Below, in pieces: positions 15,022 through 22,900 of a stretch of 23,423 nucleotides of DNA. Positions within the stretch are counted from its first letter, which is position 1; each line of letters begins with the position of its first letter. Source of the stretch: Enterobacteriaceae bacterium UBA5654 (GTDB lineage Bacteria > Pseudomonadota > Gammaproteobacteria > Enterobacterales > Enterobacteriaceae); contig DIJC01000015.1 of NCBI GenBank assembly GCA_002421005.1, forward strand, positions 167,205 to 190,627, written 5' to 3'. The position numbers were made by a program, and so were the translations under genes. Below the pieces are notes generated by a model. That model made no database searches and was not told the origin of the DNA. It saw only the letters and a list, made by a program, of their open reading frames with translations.

Positions 15022-16080
15022 ATGCTGGAGCTTAATTTTACCCAGACGCTGGGCAATCATCGGCTTAACATTCACGAAACGCTGCCCGCCAGCGGTATCA
15101 CGGCAATTTTTGGCATATCGGGCGCGGGAAAAACCTCGCTCATCAATGCGATTAGCGGCCTGACGCGGCCTGAACAGGGGCGCATCGTATTAAATAATCG
15201 CGTGCTGAACGATGCCGAAAAAGGCATTTGTCTGTCACCGGAGAAGCGCCGGGTTGGCTACGTCTTTCAGGACGCGCGACTGTTTCCGCATTACAAAGTG
15301 CGCGGCAATCTGCGCTACGGGATGGCGAAAAGCATGGCCGGGCAGTTCGACAAGCTGGTGGCGCTGTTGGGCATTGAGCCGCTGCTCGACCGCCTGCCGG
15401 GCACGCTTTCCGGCGGCGAAAAACAGCGGGTGGCGATTGGGCGCGCGCTGCTGACCGCCCCGGAACTGCTGCTGCTCGATGAGCCGCTGGCCTCGCTGGA
15501 CATCCCCCGCAAGCGCGAGCTGTTGCCTTATCTGCAACGGCTGGCGCGGGAGATCCATATCCCGATGCTTTACGTCAGCCATTCGCTGGACGAGATCCTG
15601 CATCTGGCGGATAACGTGCTGGTGCTGGAAAACGGTGAAGTCAAAGCCTTCGGCCCGCTCGAAGAGGTGTGGGGCAGCAGCGTGATGCATCCGTGGCTGC
15701 CGCAGGAGCAGCAAAGCAGTATTCTTAAGGTCAGCGTGCTGGAACATCATCCGCATTACGCGATGACCGCGCTGGCGCTTGGCGATCAGCATCTGTGGGT
15801 CAACAAACTGGAGCGCCCGGTGCAGTCGGTGCTGCGGGTGCGCATTCAGGCGTCGGATGTATCACTGGTGCTCCAGCCGCCGCAGCACAGCAGTATCCGT
15901 AATATTCTGCGGGCGAAAGTCGCCCAGTGCTTCGATGATAATGGTCAGGTCGAGGTACAACTGGAGGTGGGCAGCCGCACGCTGTGGGCGCGGATCAGCC
16001 CGTGGGCCAGGGATGAGCTGGGCATCAAACCTGGCCTGTGGCTTTACGCGCAGATCAAGAGCGTGTCGATCACCGCGTAA
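15022..16080 (+). CDS. modC: Molybdate ABC transporter ATP-binding protein ModC
   Basis: ModC is the ATPase that drives molybdate import. The 352-aa product has Walker A GISGAGKTS (31-39), signature LSGGEKQ (129-135), Walker B LLLLDEP (ending at 155), and switch His187 (YVSHSLDE). A C-terminal Mop-like domain (about 291-352, SIRNILRAKVAQ onward) can bind molybdate and may give feedback inhibition. It is the third gene of modABC. The stop at 16078-16080 abuts the stop of convergent ybhA with no gap, and no terminator lies between them. Confidence 0.98.
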   Translation: MLELNFTQTLGNHRLNIHETLPASGITAIFGISGAGKTSLINAISGLTRPEQGRIVLNNRVLNDAEKGICLSPEKRRVGYVFQDARLFPHYKVRGNLRYGMAKSMAGQFDKLVALLGIEPLLDRLPGTLSGGEKQRVAIGRALLTAPELLLLDEPLASLDIPRKRELLPYLQRLAREIHIPMLYVSHSLDEILHLADNVLVLENGEVKAFGPLEEVWGSSVMHPWLPQEQQSSILKVSVLEHHPHYAMTALALGDQHLWVNKLERPVQSVLRVRIQASDVSLVLQPPQHSSIRNILRAKVAQCFDDNGQVEVQLEVGSRTLWARISPWARDELGIKPGLWLYAQIKSVSITA

Positions 16081-16899
16081 TTACAGAAGCTGGCTGTAAA
16101 TAAAGCGGGCGATGCTGTCTTCGGTATTATCGCCGATGACCACGTTAGCCCGCGCTTTAACGTCATCTACCGCGTTGCCCATCGCCACGCCCGTGCCCGC
16201 CGCTTCCAGCATACTGATATCGTTCTGGTTATCGCCAAACGCCACCACGTCCTGCATAGACCAGCCCTGTGCTTCCACCCACTGCGTCAGGCGTTTGCCT
16301 TTGCTGTTGCCGTGGCGGGCGACATCAACCTGATCCAGCCAGGACCATTCGCACTCTAATTGCAGCGTTTCGCCGACGTTGAGCGCAAAATCCTGTAGCT
16401 TGCCGATATTCTCATCGGTCAGGGCAAACTTCCACACGCAGTTGACGTCGTGCGCTGCCTGGGTCAGGGAAGCGACCTGGTGGAATACCGGACGCTGGGC
16501 CTCCGGAAGAGTCTGCGCCCACTGGCTCATGCGGATCACGTGCCCGGTCGGGCGCTCATACAGCATGGCGTCATCCACATACATCAGGCCGTGAATATCA
16601 TAGTCATTCAGCATTTCAATTAACTGTACTGCTTTCGCGACCGGCATCGGATCGGCTTCGAGCACCTTTTTTGCTTGATAATCATACAAGTAAGTGCCAT
16701 TACAGCAGATTGCAGGTGTATCGAGCGCCAGCGCCTGATAAAAAGGATGAATAGCGACGTGATGCCGTCCGGTGACGATAATCAGTTTATAGCCAGCCTC
16801 TTTCGCACGCATCAGGGCTTCAAGAGAAGAGGGAAGAAAGGTTTTTTGCGGCGTCAGCAGCGTGCCGTCTAAATCAAGGGCGATAACGCGCGTGGTCAT
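16081..16899 (-). CDS. ybhA: HAD-superfamily (Cof-type) phosphatase YbhA
   Basis: YbhA is a cytoplasmic sugar- and cofactor-phosphate phosphatase; the E. coli enzyme acts on pyridoxal phosphate and fructose 1,6-bisphosphate in vitro. The 272-aa product has HAD motif I DLDGT (9-13, nucleophile Asp9 and acid/base Asp11), a Cof-type C2 cap, the KGKRL lysine motif and the late GDNQNDISML acidic motif. The start at 16899 (MTTRVIALDLDG) has AGGAAA upstream. A longer frame reaching 16968 is not supported by the family. It is divergent from pgl and abuts modC tail to tail. Confidence 0.96.
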   Translation of the reverse strand: MTTRVIALDLDGTLLTPQKTFLPSSLEALMRAKEAGYKLIIVTGRHHVAIHPFYQALALDTPAICCNGTYLYDYQAKKVLEADPMPVAKAVQLIEMLNDYDIHGLMYVDDAMLYERPTGHVIRMSQWAQTLPEAQRPVFHQVASLTQAAHDVNCVWKFALTDENIGKLQDFALNVGETLQLECEWSWLDQVDVARHGNSKGKRLTQWVEAQGWSMQDVVAFGDNQNDISMLEAAGTGVAMGNAVDDVKARANVVIGDNTEDSIARFIYSQLL

Positions 16900-17044
16900 G
16901 CGATTTTCCTGTCGTCGGAGAGTATTTTTTACTGCCTGCGATGGTACACCGCCGCGCGGACAGGACAAATAAATTCAGCATTAACGGTCAAAAAAGTCTA
17001 TTTTGGTTATTTACTTCCACGCTGTAGTGAGGAAAGGAGTATTC

Positions 17045-18040
17045 ATGAAACAAACCGTTTATACCGCCAGCCCGGAAAGCCAGCAGATCCACGTCTGGGA
17101 TCTTAATCCGGGGGGGACACTTACCCTGATTCAGGTCGTGGATGTGCCGGGACAGGTGCAGCCGATGGTGGTCAGCCCGGATAAACGCTACCTGTACGTT
17201 GGCGTGCGCCCGGAATTTCGCGTGCTGGCTTACAGCATCGCGCCGGATAACGGTGCGCTGACCTATACCGCCGAAGCACCGCTGCCCGGCAGCCCCACCC
17301 ATATTTCGACCGACCATAGCGGGCGCTTTATTTTCAGCGGTTCATACAACGCGGGATGCGTCAGCGTCACGCGCGTCGAGAATGGCCTGCCCGTGGCAAC
17401 CGTGGACGTGGTGGAAGGACTGGAGGGCTGCCACTCGGCAAATATCTCCCCGGATAACCGCACCCTGTGGGTTCCGGCGCTGAAGCAGGATCGCATTTGT
17501 CTGTTTACCTTAAGCGACGACGGTCATCTGGTGGCGCAAACCCCGGAAGCGGTGAATACGGTTGAAGGGGCTGGCCCGCGCCATATGGCGTTCCATCCGA
17601 ATCATCAGTACGCCTACAGCATTAACGAACTGAACAGTTCCGTGGACGTCTGGGATTTAAACAACGCGCACGGTGAAATTGAGTGCATCCAGACGCTGGA
17701 CAGTATGCCCGGCGATTTTGCCGACACCCGCTGGGCCGCCGATATCCATATTACCCCGGACGGACGTCACCTTTACACCTGTGACCGCACCGCCAGCCTG
17801 ATCACCATCTTCAGTATTTCCGAAGACGGTAGCGTGCTGGCCGTTGAAGGCTATCAGCCGACGGAAACCCAGCCGCGCGGCTTTAATGTCGATCACAGCG
17901 GTAAATACCTGATCGCCGCCGGGCAGAAATCTCACCACATCGCGCTGTATGAAATTCAGGGCAAGCAGGGGCTGCTGGAAGAAAAAGGCCGCTACGCGGT
18001 CGGCCAGGGGCCAATGTGGGTGGTCGTTAACGCGTATTAA
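17045..18040 (+). CDS. pgl: 6-phosphogluconolactonase Pgl
   Basis: Pgl hydrolyses 6-phosphogluconolactone to 6-phosphogluconate, the second step of the oxidative pentose phosphate pathway. It is the seven-bladed beta-propeller type (YbhE/lactonase family), not the SOL/DevB type. The 331-aa product has the usual length. Conserved stretches include LYVGVRPEFRVLAY, GCHSANISPDNRTLWVPALKQDRI, RHMAFHPN and the C-terminal GQGPMWVVVNAY. The start at 17045 is chosen because AAGGAG is 5 bases upstream. A frame opening at 17003 lacks support. A strong terminator follows. Confidence 0.97.
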   Translation: MKQTVYTASPESQQIHVWDLNPGGTLTLIQVVDVPGQVQPMVVSPDKRYLYVGVRPEFRVLAYSIAPDNGALTYTAEAPLPGSPTHISTDHSGRFIFSGSYNAGCVSVTRVENGLPVATVDVVEGLEGCHSANISPDNRTLWVPALKQDRICLFTLSDDGHLVAQTPEAVNTVEGAGPRHMAFHPNHQYAYSINELNSSVDVWDLNNAHGEIECIQTLDSMPGDFADTRWAADIHITPDGRHLYTCDRTASLITIFSISEDGSVLAVEGYQPTETQPRGFNVDHSGKYLIAAGQKSHHIALYEIQGKQGLLEEKGRYAVGQGPMWVVVNAY

Positions 18041-18096
18041 GAAATAAAAAGTGCTGATCGTTTGAGAGCACCTGAACGATCCAGCCAGTAAGAAGC

Positions 18097-18130
18097 AATC
18101 CGGGAGCGGCTTTCTGCTCCCGGATTTTTT
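18097..18130 (+). terminator. Terminator of pgl
   Basis: AATCCGGGAGC (18097-18107) pairs perfectly with GCTCCCGGATT (18116-18126) across an 8-nt loop and is followed by further T residues to 18130. It lies 57 bp after the pgl stop. On the minus strand it could also stop transcription running out of the LysR-type gene, though the A-tract on that side is weak. Confidence 0.92.
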
Positions 18131-18162
18131 ATGTCTGAACATAATATTGAAAAATTCATTTT

Positions 18163-19095
18163 CTACTCGCTGGAGGCATCACCAGTTTCAGTCAGGCTCT
18201 GACTGCTTAAAAATATCTCCACAATTTTAAGCACATTTTTATCACAAGGTTTATAATTTAAATACATATCCATTGTTAAATGATGGTCTGGTATCAGGGT
18301 GATATTTTCACGCCGCCTTTTGCTCATATTTTCATACATTAATGCAGATATAAATCCCACCGAATTGGTTTTTTCAATAAATAGCAGGTTGATGTTTTGA
18401 GATGAACTCTCGAACACGACTTTTCTTTTTTTAAGTATTCTTGATAAATGACTGTTTTTGCGGATGCTCTGATAATGAATGTTCCCGGAATTGAGCGTTA
18501 CCCAACATTGGTCAAGTAATTTTTTTTCATTATCTTTTTCAAGTAAAAGATCCTTTTCGGAATGATTGTTGTTAACTACAATATAAGAAGCCATTGTGTA
18601 TAATTTTACACTAATAATGCCAGGGTGGACAATTTTCTCGTGAGTAAGCACAATATCCGCTTTTCTGAAGGCAAAAAGATCAATAGTTTCATTGGCTTCT
18701 AAAATGGCTGTGTGATGAATGACTTTTGGTAACTCTTCAGGGTTTTCTAATTTAGAATATTTATTAATGAAATCCAGCATCGGACCGTCCGGTGCATAGA
18801 TTACAACTTCATCACGAGTGTCTACATTAAAAATCGACTGGTAAATATTATTAAAGCTTGCGCTGAGAGAGGCATGGAGCTGGTCGCAGAAAATTGTCGA
18901 CTTAATTCCCTGGCCACATCTGACAAAGAGTGGGTCATTGAAATGCGCACGGAGCTTATTAATACTTTGGGTAATATTCGGCGGTGTCATCTGCATCTCG
19001 GCGGCGGCTTTGGTAATGCTCGAATGTTTGTAGACCGAAAAAAATAATGGTAAAACATTAAGATCGAATTGATGCAGATTGTTTAAGTTTGGCAT
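18163..19095 (-). CDS. LysR-type transcriptional regulator, AT-rich accessory gene
   Basis: The 310-aa protein has a clear N-terminal LysR winged HTH: FDLNVLPLFFSVYKHSSITK, then AAAEMQMTPPNITQSINKLR (residues 10-50), with FNDPLFVRCGQGIKST completing the wing. This resembles the LeuO/YbeF branch. Residues from about 92 to 300 form the effector-binding region, which is divergent, so no ligand can be named. The coding DNA is much richer in A and T than the neighbouring core genes, which suggests horizontal transfer and possible H-NS silencing. It is oriented away from the autotransporter gene across 830 bp. By analogy it may control that gene, but this is inference. The ribosome-binding site is poor (AGG about 11 bases upstream), so an alternative start cannot be excluded. 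Confidence 0.85.
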   Translation of the reverse strand: MPNLNNLHQFDLNVLPLFFSVYKHSSITKAAAEMQMTPPNITQSINKLRAHFNDPLFVRCGQGIKSTIFCDQLHASLSASFNNIYQSIFNVDTRDEVVIYAPDGPMLDFINKYSKLENPEELPKVIHHTAILEANETIDLFAFRKADIVLTHEKIVHPGIISVKLYTMASYIVVNNNHSEKDLLLEKDNEKKLLDQCWVTLNSGNIHYQSIRKNSHLSRILKKRKVVFESSSQNINLLFIEKTNSVGFISALMYENMSKRRRENITLIPDHHLTMDMYLNYKPCDKNVLKIVEIFLSSQSLTETGDASSE

Positions 19096-19253
19096 TTTTG
19101 GGAGCCTGTCAATATTTCCATTTTAAGGAGAAATCCATTATCCGCGCAGGTTAATGCATTTCACAGGACAATACAATGTCACCACCAAAGAAGACACAGA
19201 CGTTTAATTGATGGTTATTGATAAGAAAGAGACAGAACAGGGTATGAACTGTG

Positions 19254-19274
19254 CTGGCATGTGATGCCAGTTTT
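19254..19274 (+). terminator. Possible short terminator hairpin
   Basis: CTGGCAT (19254-19260), loop GTG and ATGCCAG (19264-19270) are followed by TTTT. The stem is perfect but short and the T run is minimal. No upstream gene on this strand is known, so it might end a small transcript starting behind the LysR promoter. Confidence 0.4.
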
Positions 19275-19319
19275 ACCCCTGGTGTAAATGTACTGCTTCA
19301 GGAGAGAATTCATTGATTA

Positions 19320-19474
19320 AGGGTGCGCTACCTCGGCACTGTTGCCTGGGCGTTGACTGCGCCCACTCACCCTGGCCACTTCCGGGGCTTCCCTCGCTTG
19401 CCGCGTTACCCGGTCTTGCAGACCTCGCCCTGCGGGCCAGCGCAAGCGTTGTTCAAAACGGCTTAGCTGTTTTG
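19320..19474 (+). repeat. GC-rich hairpin-dense block of unknown nature
   Basis: This is a sharply bounded GC-rich island in AT-rich DNA. Stems seen on the plus strand are: AGGGTG 19320-19325 with CACCCT 19368-19373; TGGGCG 19347-19352 with CGCCCA 19360-19365; GGTCT 19412-19416 with AGACC 19420-19424; GCCC 19427-19430 with GGGC 19434-19437; and CAAAACGGC 19454-19462 with GCTGTTTTG 19466-19474 (9 bp, one G-T pair). A 68-codon frame crosses it from a TTG at 19313, with no ribosome-binding site or recognised domain. It could be a dispersed intergenic repeat or a structured RNA; I cannot name it. Confidence 0.5.
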
Positions 19475-19925
19475 TCATCCAACTCGAATTATTCAGGGTA
19501 TAAATATAACACTAATTAAAACCAGGCGGTAATTAATTATTTAATAAATGCGATCGCGCAGTTTAATAATTTTAATGGGATGTCATACGTCTCTGCTTCC
19601 GTATTATCGCATACTTACTGCTGGCATTTAGCGACTTTAGCAAACAATACACTTAAACAATGGATTAGGGTGCGAGTTCGTTAATCATGGCTTAATAATT
19701 AATTAATTTTTGATTAAGTGTGGTGTAAATTTACATGTTTATCAATGACATAAATCATTTTTTTCTTGCTCTTTGATGCAAGTAAAAACCTACAAAACAT
19801 TCGAAAAAAAATGTAAGATTCATCGAGATACAAACTTTAATTGTCATTCGCTATTGCATTTTTCATGGATATGTATACCCGCCCGCTTAAATTCGGGGTA
19901 TATAACATTTTAAAGGACTCTTTTA

Positions 19926-22900
19926 ATGAAATATATTTCACGGACCCCCGCTTCCCGCAGAAGTGCGATATCGTTATGTATTGCGCTTGCTCTGCAAGCC
20001 ACCCCGGTTTGGGCTGATGAAGTTGAGACAATCAGATCTCTAAATAAAGGCAACCAAAGTAGTTGCCCCAAAGATATCAAATCATTAACCAAAGAACAAA
20101 AAGCAAAATTACCGGCAACCTGTCTGAAAGAAGAACCGTCATTCCTGGAAGAAAACTGGGAATGGGTGGCAGGCGGTATTGCGACGGTTGCTGCGGCGTT
20201 CGGAATCGCAGTGTCTAACGATGATGACGGCGACGACAACCACCATCGCAGTGATACCCCGCTGCCGCCTGACAACGGTGATGCCACACCGCTGCCACCT
20301 GACAACGGTGATGATACCCCGCTGCCGCCTGACAACGGTGATGATACCCCACTGCCGCCTGACAATGACGGTGATACTCCGCTGCCGCCTGATGATGGCA
20401 GTGATACCCCGACGCCTCCGGCACCTCATACTCCGGGAACAGCCAGTTTCACCAACGGCGTGGAATGGGATGAAGCCAGCAGCACGCTGACCATCAAGGG
20501 TGTGGCATGGTCCTACAACAAAAATGCAGACGGGACTTACACCTTAACGCATCCTGCAACGGCTCAGACGGCTGTACTGGTGAATTGGACTATCAATGAT
20601 GACGGCACCATTACACTGACCGGAAAAAATGCAGACGGCAGCAAAAACTGGCTGTATGACAATACGGGTAAACGCACCCAGACGGATCCGGTCAACTGGC
20701 ATGAAGGTGATGGTCAGCAGATCAATCACAACGGAAGTGAAGCCTCCGGGGCCAGCAATGCGGGTCAGATAATTTACGGTGATGATAATAAAGCCGACAT
20801 CACAGGTGATACCTTCGCCACAGACGGCGGCACCCGCAGCCAATACTCAACTCGTGGGTATGGCCGTATTTAGCGGCAGCACGATCATCAATGACACTAC
20901 CGGCGTGATTAATATCAATGCTGAAAACGGTCAGGCATTTTATTCCGATGGCAATGCCAACAACCTCATTCTCAACCGTGGTGCCATTAACCTGGGTGAC
21001 GGTGTACCGGCAACGGCGGATAACAGCGCTGAGCGTGCCACACCGGAATTCACAGACGGTTCAATTCTGACGGGAACCACGACCCTGAGCAAAAATACGA
21101 TTTTGTTGCCAGGCAGCATAGTCAGCAATACCGGGACGGTTAATGGCGCATCAACGCTGAGTGTAGATGGCACCTATAATAACGAGTCCGGGGCTGAAAC
21201 CAGCGCGCCGGTGACCGTTAACGCAGGCGGGGTGGTCAATAACAGCGGCACGCTCAGCGGCGGGAAGTACCAGTCCCCGACCCTGAATGTCGCCTCAGGC
21301 ACCCTGAACAACACCGGTACCATTAACGGGATGGTGAAGACCACGGGCAGCGCTAAAGTCAACAACAGCGGCATGATGAATCAGGGATTTGATATTTCCG
21401 GCACCACCTCGCTGGTGAACAGTGGCACTGTCGCCAGTGGCCCGGCGGGTGCTGCGGGTGACTCGACGTTGATGTACCTGCGTAACTCGTCGGTGTTGAC
21501 CAACGACACCGCCGGAACGGTGATGCTAAACACCGCCAACAACTCCATGTATCTGGCCAATCAGAGTACCTTTGTCAACAAAGGCGGCGTGGAGATGAGC
21601 AAGGCTTCCAGCGGCGGAGCCATCAATCTGAACTCCGGCGGCGGCGTGGTGATTAACCAGGGAACGATGACCGGCAACGGTGCCACCATGGTGAATGCCC
21701 GCTCCGGCGGCACAGCCTCTGCCGCTACCGGCTGGATATGGAACCAGACCGGCGGCGTGATGGACTTTACTGCCGGCACCGGTGCCAATGCGGTGGCCAT
21801 TAATGTCACAGGCAGCACCGGCATCAAAGTGCTGAACGATGGCACCATTACCCTCCATGGCAATAACGCCACAGGGATGAAGGGCAGCAACACCAGCCAG
21901 CTGGTGAACAACGGCACCATCAACCTCGGCACGGAAGGCACCACGGAAAGCGGCATGATTGCCATGCAGCTGGACGCGAACGCCACCGCCGACGCGGTGA
22001 TTGAGAACAACGGTGCCATCAATATTTACGCCAAAGATTCTTATGCCTTCAGCCGCCTGGGTGCGAATGGCCGTGTCATCAACAACGGCACCGTGAACCT
22101 GGCCGGGGAAGGCAGCGGGCTGGTGAAAGAGGCCGGCATCACCCCGGAAGGCAACGGCACCGGCGGTAACGGCACGGAGACCCATGCCGCCACCTACACC
22201 CTGCCGGTTGACCCGACCGCGCCGGTACAGAGCAGCGGCCTGCGCTCCGGCGTCAGCCAGTACACCGTCGGCACCACCGCCGGGGGCACGGCGGGCACCC
22301 TGACCGGTAACTATCTGGACCTGGAGGATGTGCAGGTGGACACCGGCTTCACGGCAGGCACGGCGGCCACCACCGAAACCTTCAACGACGTGTTTGTCGG
22401 GGAAGACATTCAGGGTGAGCAGAACATCCGCTCTGCCAGCGTGGTGTGGACCGCCACCGGGGAAAAAGACGCGCAGGGCAACGTGGACGTGACCATGACC
22501 AAAAATGCCTACACGGATGTGGTCAGCGATGAGAGCGTCAGCGATGTGGCGAAAGCGCTGGATGCGGGTTACACCAGCAACGCGCTGTACAACAGCCTCA
22601 ACCTGGCGACCTCTGCGGATGTGACCAGAGCGATGAAGCAAATCAGCGGCAGCATGGCGAACAGCGTTTCCCGCGACGCCCGGGTGCTGAGCAACCGTTT
22701 TGACATGCTGGCCGATACGGCGCCGGTGGTGAAAAACGGTCTGGCCTTCAACGTGGTGGCGCAGGGCGACAAACGCGCAGAGCTCGGCAACAACACGAAG
22801 TACGACATGATGGCCCTGCGTCAGACGCTGGCGTTTGGCGGCAACCAGACGCTTGCCGTGGAGTACGGGATTGCGCGCATCAACGGCGACAACACCGGTA

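Larger units (their letters stand above)
19096..19925. other. Long AT-rich intergenic region between the LysR gene and the autotransporter
   Basis: No convincing protein gene is present. Moving left to right it holds: an 11-codon ORF (19176-19211) with an AGGA ribosome-binding site; a short hairpin followed by T4 (19254-19274); a compact GC-rich block with several strong hairpins (19320-19474); very AT-rich DNA; a 12-bp perfect palindrome TGTAAATTTACA (19724-19735); and the autotransporter leader, with a TATAAC -10-like hexamer (19901-19906) and an AAAGGA ribosome-binding site. Its composition suggests a silenced, regulated promoter region. Confidence 0.7.

Noticed and set aside
19313..19519. 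68-codon plus-strand frame through the GC-rich block
   Set aside because: It starts with TTG, has no good ribosome-binding site and encodes no known domain. The strong hairpins suggest an RNA or repeat rather than a protein.
20250..20420. Regular 30-bp repeats considered as a CRISPR array
   Set aside because: The units are contiguous without unique spacers, stay in frame, and encode a Pro/Asp linker inside an open reading frame.
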